10,736 nucleotides of DNA. Source: Dunaliella salina. Lineage: Eukaryota; Chlorophyta; Chlorophyceae; Chlamydomonadales; Dunaliellaceae. Both the position numbers and the translations under genes were made by a program. The stretch's first letter is position 1. Every line of letters begins with the position of its first letter. Below are positions 1-7,030 of the stretch, in pieces. The notes below the pieces were generated by a model that was not told where the DNA came from, did no database searches, and worked only from the letters and a program-made list of their open reading frames with translations. The DNA lies in the NCBI GenBank assembly GCA_002284615.2, contig MU069713.1, positions 140,841 through 151,576 on the forward strand. The letters run 5' to 3'.

Positions 1-36
<36 letters not shown>
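1..36. repeat. (AC)18 microsatellite
   Basis: Uninterrupted AC dinucleotides start at the first base of the window. They are followed by ACTCACTCATGCATGCGC, another alternating purine/pyrimidine tract. Such tracts can form Z-DNA and are common assembly break points, so the array may continue beyond the window. Confidence 0.98.
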
Positions 37-40
<4 letters not shown>

Positions 41-414
41 TCATGCATGCGCACCATCCCACAAACGCGTGCGCATGCCCTGGAGGTTTGGGGACCCTGG
101 GGAAGGGTTGTCCCTTGAATTTCCCTTTGGAACGCTGATTTTGGAGCGCTCCTACAGAAACACCCTCTGCTCCGAAAACTCAGCCTAGTTCGGAGCACAT
201 CAGTTGGTGTTTGTTATCAATTTGGAGCACAAAAGTACAGAAACCCACCGCTAGCCCCGCTGAGCTAGCTGCAAAATCATCCAGTATCTGCTGGACCGTC
301 GTGCTTTGATATCCTGGCAGACCTGGGCCTCCGGTCCGTGGACTGCTGGGCTGCACATCAGCAGCAAGGAATATTTGTGCACAGCAGAGGGAGATCGAGG
401 TAAGTGTGTGCTGG
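37..414. other. Non-coding stretch with short palindromes
   Basis: No gene can be supported here. The stretch holds a perfect 10-bp palindrome GGAGCGCTCC (143-152), a 9-bp perfect hairpin TGCTCCGAA/TTCGGAGCA (168-176 and 189-197, 12-nt loop), and two copies of GCTAGC a few bases apart (about 252-271). The minus strand is open from 422 to 180 and the segment around 350-240 reads rather like protein, but there is no recognisable domain and no supported start. A good splice-donor match, GAG|GTAAGTG, lies on the plus strand at 398-404 without a credible exon before it. Confidence 0.5.
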
Positions 415-421
415 GCATACA
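415..421. repeat. Left direct repeat (possible TSD) of SINE candidate
   Basis: GCATACA, identical to 629-635. Seven bases is short enough to arise by chance, so its weight comes from bracketing the tRNA-like block. Confidence 0.35.
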
Positions 422-628
422 AAGCTGTTTTGCGTGGAGCGCAAAGGAAAAGGAAAAGCTACGCAAGCGGGACTAGCCCCCAAGCATCACGGGAGGAACG
501 ACCTTAGCACCCGGTATAAGGCCCGCCTTATCGAACCTCCACAAAATCGAACCCACGACCATCACGTCCCTTTCGGGGATGCGATCCGAATAGACCACGC
601 CAGGTTTCCCGCCTAGAGCGCAGTGCAA
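422..628 (-). mobile_element. Candidate tRNA-derived SINE
   Basis: On the minus strand a pol III A-box-like sequence, TGGCGTGGTCTATTCGG (602 down to 586), is followed at tRNA-like spacing by a B-box-like GGTTCGATTTTG (553 down to 542). This is the internal promoter layout of a tRNA gene. Between them lies an anticodon-arm-like hairpin, TCCC/GGGA around CGAAA (about 567-579). The T-stem does not pair and there is no clean acceptor stem, so this is not a functional tRNA. A purine-rich run (plus strand 444-457) lies near the presumed 3' end. The block is flanked by identical GCATACA at 415-421 and 629-635, extendable to GCT with a 2-nt gap, which fits a target-site duplication. A palindrome ATAAGGC-CC-GCCTTAT lies at 516-531. 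The box similarity is visible in the sequence. The SINE call is inference. Confidence 0.4.
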
Positions 629-635
629 GCATACA
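629..635. repeat. Right direct repeat (possible TSD) of SINE candidate
   Basis: GCATACA, identical to 415-421. The following GCT is also shared if two A residues in the left copy are gapped. Confidence 0.35.
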
Positions 636-983
636 GCTCTTTGGGCTCATGCTTTCATGCACCTACTATTACATAACGTTCAAGTAGCTGGTGCCTGGGA
701 CTGGGCCATGAGTAGCTAAGGTCATGCCCTGGACTGGGCCGTTGAAAAGGATGTCGGATGGCATGAGGCGGGTGCCTTAATAGCTACATCATCTATAGCC
801 TAGGACCGGTCTGAAGCGGATGCTCCTGGAGCAGATGCTCCCTACCAGTTGCGCAGAGTGACTCTCTGCCTTCTTTGCGTGTTATGGATACTCCTGTGTT
901 GGAAAGAAAAGAAAAACTACGCAGGCAGTGAAAACACTCCCCACATCAATTGAGGAAAATGGGATACCTAGGGCCAAGGCACC
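636..983. other. Non-coding stretch with a short tandem duplication
   Basis: No gene is seen. A two-copy imperfect repeat is present: AGTAGCTGGTGCCTGGGACT and so on at about 683-709, then AGTAGCTAAGGTCATGCCCT and so on at about 711-741. Both end in GGACTGGGCC. At 901-926 a purine run followed by ACTACGCAGGC resembles 446-468 (GGAAAAGCTACGCAAGC), the tail region of the SINE candidate, so a second, more decayed copy may be here. Confidence 0.45.
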
Positions 984-989
984 GTGTAT
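984..989. repeat. Left 6-bp target-site duplication of MITE
   Basis: GTGTAT directly abuts the left inverted repeat and matches 1201-1206. Confidence 0.75.
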
Positions 990-1200
990 TGTAACGGGAG
1001 AATTGCGTGCGCACAGCTTTCTCAAGTTCCCTCCAGAGGATCCATTACACGCTGTCTTGCGCACATTTGCGTGCACACGGCTTTCTGAAATTCTCTCCAC
1101 TCCATGTTGCCTAGTGCGCACTTGCGTGCTCTCTTGTGCACTTCCATGCGTTCCCGTGCGCACTTATGTGCGCACAGCTATCTGGAATTCTCCCGTTACA
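990..1200. mobile_element. MITE-like non-autonomous DNA transposon, 211 bp
   Basis: The left end TGTAACGGGAGAATT (990-1004) is the exact reverse complement of the right end AATTCTCCCGTTACA (1186-1200), giving perfect 15-bp terminal inverted repeats. The identical hexamer GTGTAT sits immediately outside both ends (984-989 and 1201-1206), as a target-site duplication would. The interior encodes no transposase. It has three diverged direct repeats of the form GTGCGCACAGCTTTCT followed by a pyrimidine-rich TTCTC segment (about 1007-1035, 1071-1103, 1168-1195) and many TGCGCA motifs, like subterminal repeats that bind transposase in other families. The superfamily is not assigned. Overlapping open frames on both strands here look like by-products of the repeats. 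Confidence 0.8.
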
Positions 1201-1206
1201 GTGTAT
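1201..1206. repeat. Right 6-bp target-site duplication of MITE
   Basis: GTGTAT directly abuts the right inverted repeat and matches 984-989. Confidence 0.75.
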
Positions 1207-1238
1207 CCTCTTCACCAAGAGAAAGCAGAAGAAAGAAG

Positions 1239-1634
1239 TCAGTGGGGATCAGGTGGGTTACTAGCAGTATCCCGTGCCTAAACTTGTTCAGAGTTGAAAA
1301 AGGTTTCCTCAAGAGCTCATCTGGTGCTGGCAAGTTTGTAAGCATGCAGGACAGAATGAGCATGAAGCTTCCGGACAAGCTTGGTGACCTTGAAAGTGTC
1401 AAGACCAAGCTCCTTAAGAGGCTCCAATGTGTGCGGGGTGTAGATGACTCCTCCCACACCTAGCAGGATAGTACGGAGGGTGGCTTGAGCTGAAGCTCTA
1501 GAAAGATGACGGCTCCTATGTTGGACCTTGGTGCTGGTAATAAGACGGGTGATGTTCATGCACGCCCTGCTGGTGCATTTGGTGTGGGGCAGGCCCCTCC
1601 ACCAAAAGCAACGCCTGTTGCTCATTGGTGGCAT
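1239..1634 (-). pseudogene. Decayed C-terminal end of a retroelement ORF (element C)
   Basis: Reading the minus strand, a frame open from 1634 contains LLGVGGVIYTPHTLEPLKEL and then a segment ending in KLHAHSVLHAYKLASTR. It meets TGA at 1319-1317. Beyond that stop the same frame continues as ALEETFFNSEQV, a TAG (1280-1278), then ARDTASNPPDPH and a terminal TGA (1241-1239). I recall very similar C-termini (GVGGxIYT, KLHAHSV, and an NPPDPH-like end) on reverse-transcriptase-containing ORFs of chlorophyte algae. This is recall, not a search. The catalytic part is absent. The two internal stops are explained by CGA to TGA and CAG to TAG changes. The frame points away from the LINE A/B pair, so this is a separate insertion, and its 3' side runs into the MITE at 1206. 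Its upstream limit is uncertain and may reach about 1760. Confidence 0.5.
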
Positions 1635-1824
1635 TTTGGGGTTGATAGGACAGATGTTTTAGATGATGTAGCACTCCATCAACAAGCTGGTGAGGAGGCC
1701 GGCGGGGGTGCACCTCTCTCCCTCATGCTGCTAAAGGTGGGGTAGACAGGAGTGGAGCATGCAGAGGCTGTGAACGGTGTTATTGGAGAGTTGCAGCAGA
1801 AGTAGGTGGGCAATGGTATGCCTC

Positions 1825-2014
1825 AAATGCATGACAATGCTGACTTAAGAATGCGTGGAAATGCAGCCTTAAGAATGCATGGAAATGTTGCCTTGGGAAC
1901 ATGGAAATGATGGTTTGAGAATGCATGGAAATGCTGCCTTGGGAGCACATTGAAATTATGGTTTAAGAATGCATGGAAATGCTGCCATGGGAATGAATGG
2001 AAATGCTGACTTGG
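1825..2014 (+). repeat. 24-bp minisatellite, 8 units
   Basis: The consensus unit is close to GAATGCATGGAAATGCTGCC plus TTGG. Units start at 1825, 1849, 1873, 1897 (22 bp, 2-bp deletion), 1919, 1943, 1967 and 1991. Units 4 and 6 share a diverged second half (ATGGTTT) and alternate with the standard units 3, 5 and 7, which suggests growth partly by duplication of a two-unit block. Because 24 is a multiple of three, the array stays partly open in frame on both strands (plus frame: repeats of MHGNAA plus two residues). This accounts for the small open frames here without requiring a gene. Confidence 0.9.
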
Positions 2015-2091
2015 GAAACGCGCAAAGGGCAAGCATTTGTAGTGTTGCTTTGCCCCCATCCTTGGAGAGGAATGTTGCACCTATGCATGCA

Positions 2092-2607
2092 CTTAGATAT
2101 GGCGTTCTTGAGATTGCGCAGAGCAAGTCTGTTCCAATTGCAAGGTCCGATGATTGTTGGTCCTCCCATATTCTGTCAGCCATGGATGGTTTGGCACACT
2201 CCCACATCTTCAAACAGAAGCTGCCGAATTGTGAGCCCATTGATCTCAATCGTTTTGTCGTGGACCTCAGGACCAGGCATCTATAATATTGGGCGCCTTT
2301 TTCCAACACAAACCCAAGAGAGCCAACAGTAAACGCTCGACCTACAACCAGTGGTGCGCTCCTCCTACAAAAAGGGCCTTGGTTGGGCATTCTTCCTGCT
2401 GTCTCCCCAAATACATGTTCCTTGACCTCCCCCATGATGTCATTCACAACGTGGCTTGATTTAGTTCGTGTCCACACCCTTCGCTATGAGACAGCAACTT
2501 GGAATCACAGGTCTTCCCCAAACTGTGACCTTTGTGAGGCTGATGATAATGTCCAGGATGAACAATATGTTCTCTTTCATTGCACACATGCCCAGGTAGT
2601 CTCTCTC
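2092..2607 (+). pseudogene. LINE B, left piece of the C-terminal region (interrupted by LINE A)
   Basis: Translated segments align with the C-terminal half of LINE A. B reads SDDCWSSHILSAMDGL, then PIDLNRFVVDLRTRHL; A reads EPSCWTAQVLDAFEGL, then PIPIREFTADLRQRL. Next, in the adjacent frame, comes NQWCAPPTKRALV and KYMFLDLPHDVIHNVA, matching A's HKHLDLSQHVVRNVSRLRL. The frame returns for VHTLRYETATWN and the Cys/His motif CDLC-EADDNVQDEQYVLFHC (2524-2583), where the His seen in A is replaced by Tyr. One stop (TAA 2284-2286) and at least two frameshifts make this dead. The reading breaks off after AQVVSL at about 2607, where LINE A begins; the rest of the C-terminus resumes at 7031. The left limit is unclear; similarity fades upstream of about 2092 towards the minisatellite. 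Confidence 0.75.
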
Positions 2608-3276
2608 CCTAGGTCCCTCACCAGGCCGCGCAACCCAGGCAGCGGGGACACCCCCACCAAAACAAAGCGCACGCAGCCTGCGGGCCCACGCCGCCCCTCC
2701 TCGCCCACAAGGAGCACCCCTCTTGCTGCTGCCCAACCCATGGCCATGCCCCCCCCGCCCGAAGCCCCCATCGCCCCTCCCCCTTCCCCNCCCCATCGCC
2801 CCTCCCCCTTCCCCTCCTCCCCCTCTGTCGTTCTCTAAGCTACCCAACTCTGCTGGTGCCTCCTCCATCCCCAGCTCTGCTGCTGCTTCGCCCCCTCTCT
2901 CTCCCCGTCACTTAAACCACCGCCCTTTCCCTTAGCATGTAATGGCTGCTGCTCCCCATGCCAGCTCTGGCCATGCTGCGCGCGCTCCCCCCGCTCTGGC
3001 CCTGCTCATGCCTCCTCCTCATCCCGTGCCCACCAGCCCACATACGCGGATGCGGCCTCCTCTGGGCCACGCCAAGCTTCGTCCTCTGCTGGAGCCCGCC
3101 CCCCTGGCAGCACTGATGCTGTGGATGCTGAGGACTCTCAGCCGTCAAAGGCCATGGTCCAAAGGAACCAGCAGGAGGCGAGGAGTAGTGTACATCGGCA
3201 CCCTCGCGGCAACAGTGGTGTGTATGCTTGCGGGGGTGTGTGTTCCGGTGGTGGGAACAACAACAGTTCTCAATAG
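2608..3276 (+). pseudogene. LINE A N-terminal low-complexity coding region
   Basis: The first frame gives a basic then proline-rich segment (TKTKRTQPAGPRRPSSPTRS, later MPPPPEAPIAPPPS) up to the N at 2790. If one of the two flanking 24-bp copies is removed, the frame continues as PPPPLSFSKLPNSAGASSIP and on to TAG 2933-2935. A further open frame, 2839-3276, carries HASSSSRAHQPTYADAASSG, then DAVDAEDSQPSKAMVQRNQQ, and ends Gly/Asn/Ser-rich (GGGNNNSSQ) at TAG 3274-3276. Past that stop, the same frame runs straight into the endonuclease. No ATG fits a start, and no zinc knuckle or RRM typical of a separate LINE ORF1 is visible. It may be an N-terminal extension of the single ORF, or a decayed ORF1. 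Confidence 0.45.
2766..2814. other. Assembly join: 24-bp duplicate around one N
   Basis: The 24 bases at 2766-2789 (CCCCATCGCC, CCTCCCCCTT, CCCC) recur exactly at 2791-2814, with a single ambiguous base at 2790 between them. This is what two overlapping contigs look like when joined without merging. Deleting 25 bp restores a longer open frame across the site. Confidence 0.7.
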
Positions 3277-4198
3277 GGGGTTGACGTCCTGCCAGAATGT
3301 TGGCAGCTCAAGCTGCTTGTGCTGAACATCAATGGCATTCCTGACCCTGATGCTGCACCAGAGATTGCCCTGAGCAAAACCATGGCACTACAGGAGCTCA
3401 TTAGCAATCATGCCATTGTTGTTCTCACGGAGACTCGGACAAACACTGTGGATAGGCTCATGTCTGGTCTGCATGACACGCATCTGCTCATACATGCCAC
3501 GCACATTTCGCCAGGAGATGTTGGGAAACGGGGCTTTGGGGTGGCTGTGCTTGCAGCAGTTCAATGTGCTGATTTTTTGCATGTGCATCTAGACTCGCAG
3601 CGCTTGCAATGCATTTGGGTGCGCTGTGATAAACGGCTGTTTGGGTTCCAGGAGGATGTCATGTTAGGGGCGGTGTACATCAACCCAGTTAGTCAGCGTT
3701 TTCCTGTGCAAGTTGTGACTGACTCTTTCTCCTCTCTTTTCGATGAGGTTGCGCGTGTCACACAGGTCTCCCCTCATGTATTGCTGTGTGGCGATCTGAA
3801 CGCCAAGGTTGGCAGGATGAGAGAGGTCACACACATTTATGGTGGACTTCTCATGGCGCACCCTGCCCTGCACCACGCCCGTAGATGTAAGTTTCTTGCT
3901 GTGAATGCTGCTGGCAGATTGTTGGTGCAGCTCGCAAGCACTTGTGAGTTGGTGTTGGGCACGGGCAGGGTGCGGGGGGATGATGGGCAGCGTACTTGTC
4001 TGGGGCATGATGCTGGAGTGGAAGGGAGCAGACCTGACCATATTTTGATGTCTGACAAGGTCTTTGGGATTGCCGACTATGTGCAAATCATTTAGGATCG
4101 CGCCATTAGCGATCACTGTCCTATAAGCATGACTTTTCGGATTCCTGTGGCTAGTTTGGAGGGTGCAGATATGGGGAATGCAAGCTGGGCATGTGTGT
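3277..4198 (+). pseudogene. LINE A endonuclease domain (APE/exonuclease-endonuclease-phosphatase type)
   Basis: This domain nicks target DNA so that the RT can prime on it. After TAG 3274 the frame reads GVDVLPECWQLKLLVLNING. Counting from GTG 3319 as residue 1: LNING (2-6) is the N-terminal Asn motif; LTETR holds the metal-binding Glu38 (codon 3430); AVYINP is at 118-123; CGDLNAKVG is at 157-165; SRPDHIL, with Asp240-His241 (codons 4036-4041), is at 237-243. The final catalytic SDH (4108-4116) lies just after an in-frame TAG at 4093-4095, in DRAISDHCPISMTF. So the fold's key residues are all present, but the protein would stop short of the essential last His. The frame closes at 4198-4200, and the linker continues one frame over (CKLGGCGSRLLLKW). 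There is no convincing start codon; the frame simply opens after the stop. Confidence 0.85.
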
Positions 4199-5650
4199 AA
4201 GCTTGGGGGCTGTGGTAGTAGATTGTTGTTGAAGTGGCGGCCCAAGCTTGCTGAGGCTTATGTGGACGCGGTTGTCAGGAACAATGAGATGCAAGCTCAG
4301 TTTGAGCAAGCCATTGCAAAGGAGAACCCTGTGTCTGCATGTGAAACGGCCTGTTTCTGCTTGCGTTCAATGATTGTACACGCTGCTGGGGATGTAGGCA
4401 TGGCTGGGCAAGTTAGCGTGTGTGGGCCTTTATGTGCCACCTGGAGGGGCGCTCACAGCCCTCCCTGGTTTGATGCAGCTTGTAGAGAGAAGCGTCGTGT
4501 GTTCATGGAGGCTCTTCGAACGGGTCAGCCTCTACATGCGCGTGAGTTCGTGCGGAGACAGTACAAAATACAAGTTTGGTGGTCAAAGCGTGCATACACG
4601 CGGAGACAGAGGGATGTGTTCTTAGGGAGGCTCTACAATAAAGAGCCTGATGTGCATGCACTGCTGAGACGGTCTAAGCGCTCTCAGACCACACCTGTGG
4701 CACAATCTGTGTGGGATGATTACTTAAAAGCGCACTTTTGGCCTCGTGAGGCAGCTCAACTGGTTCGCGGGGGTGTGGCTCTATCTGCAAGAGACATGGC
4801 TGTTCCTTTGGGCCGTGGGCGTGACGTTGGGGCTCTTCTGAGACAGAGTGCACAAAATAATTGGATGCCTGAGCCGGATGCGGTTGCCGTGCCTTTTGAG
4901 GAGGAACTGCAAGGGATGGTAGCTGAGCAGATGGGGAAAATGAATGGGCGTGCTTCTCATGGATTTGATTGTATAGCTGCATCTTTTATCAAATATGCGA
5001 CTGTGGTGCGCCCGCGGGCCAATGGCCGGGGCACTGAGAGGGTGAATGTGTTGGTGCCATACATTGCCCGGCTTTTCAAGCTTCTTTTCTATGACAAGGC
5101 TCGCATCCCTGATTGTTGGAAGAAGGCTAAGCTGACCCCCTTGTACAAAAAGGGACCCCTCCTTGAACCTAATAGCTATCGCATGTTGGCTGTCAGTGGA
5201 ACAATGTACCGCTTGTACGCTAATGTGATTCGTTCTTTTGCTGCGGACTGGTGCGTAGCCTCAAACAAGATCCCAGACACACAGTTTGGCTTCTACCCTG
5301 GAAGGAACACCCTCCAACCCACCTACATTTTAATGCACCTACAGCATGCTGCAAGCACAATAAAGCCCAGGCGATCAAGCCGGCTACATACAGCATTTAT
5401 TGACTTTAAGCAAGCCTACGATACCATCCCAAGGCAGGCAGTCTGGCAGCACCTGCAACGCACACGCATGCTCACTCCTCTCTTGTCCATCATTAAAAAT
5501 ATGTACGATGCTGACGAGTATGTTTTGAGGGATGGACAGAAGACTGCTCGGGTGAACCCTAACACAGGTGTAAAGCAGGGGTGCCCCTTATCCCCTCTGC
5601 GTTTTTCTCTGTATGTGAATGACATTGACAAAATTGCGGAAAGGGTGCAG
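4196..5650 (+). pseudogene. LINE A linker and N-terminal part of reverse transcriptase
   Basis: An open frame of about 500 codons (ATG 4163 to TGA 5681-5683). The first part carries the linker seen between endonuclease and RT in LINEs, with PPWFDAACREKRRVF (4460-4504) and a basic stretch SKRAYTRRQRDVF. RT motifs follow: KKAKLTPLYKKGPLLEPNSY and RMLAVSGTMYRLYANVI (motifs 0-2), TQFGFYPGRNT, HTAFIDFKQAYDTIPR (motif A, catalytic Asp codon 5402-5404), and NTGVKQGCPLSPLRFSLYVN (motif B, with Arg where a hydrophobic residue is usual after SPL). The frame is lost near 5650: it runs into VLSRVQLSSM and a stop, whereas the neighbouring frame gives GAVTGTAEFHVTHMSYADDL, so one base was gained or lost here. 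Confidence 0.9.
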
Positions 5651-7012
5651 GTGCTGTCACGGGTACAGCTGAGTTCCATGTGACGCACATGTCGTACGCT
5701 GATGACTTGACTCTGATGGCCAATGATCCTCATGCTTTGCAGACCATGCTGAACCGCTTACATGCGTATGCTCAGCGGAAGCACTTCATTATCAACACAG
5801 CTAAGTCTTAAGTAGTTCACTTCAATGCCTCAGGGACAGATCTGCCTGTGTTTCATATTTGGGGGGTGCCACTGGCACACAAGGAGTCTTTTAAGTACCT
5901 CAGCATGATGTTTCACAAGCGCATGTGCATGACTGAATTCTCAGAGCATGCTACTGGTCCGTTCATGGCGTCTGCTTTCCGGGTCCGTCAATTTGTTCGT
6001 GAGCACTCTCTTGCAAATAGGCCATACGTCTCTCTGTGGCTTGGGAAGACGTATGTGTTTCCGGCTGGACTGTATGCAGGGCAGGTGTGGGGAATTGAGT
6101 ACATTAAAGAGGGCAAGGAGTTTGCGAGTGACCTGCAAGTGCGGCACATGAGTCATCTAAAAAGCACGCTGGGTGTTAAACGTACCACTCCAAACTGGGC
6201 TGTTTTACGGGAGTGTGGGCATGAGCTGCTCCAGTTTTATTGGTTCAGATCTGTTGTTAAAATGTATAGTAGCATGCTCAGGTCCAATAGCGAGACGCTG
6301 AGAAGAGTGCTAAAAGCGGATCTGAACATTCATTCTCATGAGCCTTCTTGCTGGACTGCTCAAGTTTTAGATGCCTTTGAAGGCTTGCAACGCTGTGATT
6401 CCTTTGTCGAAGCTGTGCAGCAGGGTACTCCTATTCCTATTCGAGAATTCACTGCTGACCTCAGGCAAAGGTTGCGGGCAGTGTGGAGAGATGTTGAGGG
6501 ATTCAACCCACAGGAGACTTACAGTAAATTGGCAGCCTATCAAACTTTGTTTGCAGTGCCTTTTGAATACAATGTGCGTGCCCCAGCCGGCTTATCGAGA
6601 CACAAGCATTTGGATCTGTCTCAACATGTCGTGAGGAATGTTAGCCGTCTCAGACTTGCCCAGTGGGGCACACAGACTGAAGGTGGAGACAGCGGCTTGG
6701 AATTCTCGAAACTCTCTCTCGCCTGTGATTGCTGCTCTAGTGATGAGATTCAGGATGAAGTCCATGCCCTTTGGGTGTGCAGAGACTTTGAGGAGAAAAT
6801 ATGCTTCCTTGTTCAACTGCTTCTCGGCTAATTTCTCGCTGGAGCAACCTTTTTGACACCAAGTTAGTGTCCATGCCGTACATGATTTCCTCTTGCAACA
6901 CAACAACAAGCTCCATTTATTTATTTCTGAGCTTATGGACATTATGATGGCTGGCAAGGACCAGTCACAGGCTGATCAGCTGAATGCTCTGGCTGAAGGT
7001 CCTCCATTGTAA
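5650..7012 (+). pseudogene. LINE A RT catalytic motif C, thumb and C-terminal Cys/His domain
   Basis: The frame opens with GAVTGTAEFHVTHMSYADDL; YADD (5695-5706) is RT motif C with the two catalytic Asp residues. It continues to NTAKS, TAA (5809-5811), VVHFNASG, then FKYLSMMFHK (RT thumb-like). From about 5848 to 6831 lies a long C-terminal domain including RHMSHLKSTLGVKRTTPNWA and ECGHELLQFYWFRSVVKMY. A frame switch near 6670 gives AHRLKVETAAWNSRNSLS; the frame returns for CDCCSSDEIQDEVHALWVC (6724-6780), a C-x2-C-x9-H-x4-C motif probably binding zinc. Another switch near 6785 gives ETLRRKYASLF, TGA (6854-6856), then VHDFLLQHNNKLHLFISELM and a natural-looking end, ALAEGPPL, stop at 7010-7012. 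The last part is recognised because LINE B has the same ending. Confidence 0.85.
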
Positions 7013-7030
7013 ATGTGAATGTAAATGTGA
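7008..7030 (+). terminator. LINE A 3' end: TGTAA signal and short tandem tail
   Basis: TGTAA (7008-7012), the poly(A) signal used in volvocine-type green algae, overlaps the LINE A stop codon (TTG TAA). It is followed by ATGTGA ATGTAA ATGTGA, about one and a half copies of a 12-bp unit, after which LINE B sequence resumes. Short tandem repeats in place of poly(A) are known at the 3' ends of several LINE clades. Confidence 0.5.

Larger units (their letters stand above)
2608..7030 (+). mobile_element. LINE A: non-LTR retrotransposon, decayed, nested in LINE B
   Basis: Order on the plus strand: a Pro/Ala/Ser-rich low-complexity region (2608-3276), an APE-type endonuclease (3277-4140), a linker, a reverse transcriptase (about 4900-5810), a C-terminal domain with a Cys/His motif (to 7012), then a short TGTAA-containing 3' end. 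There are no LTRs, integrase or RNase H. Endonuclease plus this RT layout is that of the L1/RTE/I-like LINEs; the clade is not resolved. In-frame stops at 3274, 4093, 5809 and 6854 and frameshifts near 2995, 4195, 5650, 6670, 6718 and 6785 show it cannot encode a working protein. The left limit is set where LINE B homology ends, the right limit where it resumes. Whether the 5' end is complete is unknown. Confidence 0.85.

Noticed and set aside
180..422. Minus-strand open frame with PSSPRTGGPGLPGYQSTTVQ, possibly an exon
   Set aside because: It reads somewhat like protein and has an acceptor-like CAG before it, but there is no domain, no second exon and no supported start.
422..628. A functional tRNA gene
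   Set aside because: The T-stem arms do not pair and no 7-bp acceptor stem can be formed around the boxes, so only a tRNA-derived relic is plausible.
882..1281. Overlapping open frames of about 90-120 codons on both strands
   Set aside because: They lie over the MITE, whose repeated TGCGCAC-rich interior lacks stop codons. The Cys/His/Arg/Thr-rich translations show no family signal.
1825..2014. CRISPR array
   Set aside because: The 24-bp units are directly adjacent with no unique spacers, and the context is eukaryotic.
2383..2838. A single 151-codon gene here
   Set aside because: It is a chance fusion of the end of the LINE B left piece with the proline-rich start of LINE A, across the insertion junction and the N.
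3274..5811. Reassigned TAG/TAA codons (a Gln code as in some green algae) to explain in-frame stops in the LINE
   Set aside because: There are also about six frameshifts and a TGA, and at 5809 and 2284 the replaced residue looks like Glu, not Gln. Ordinary decay is simpler.
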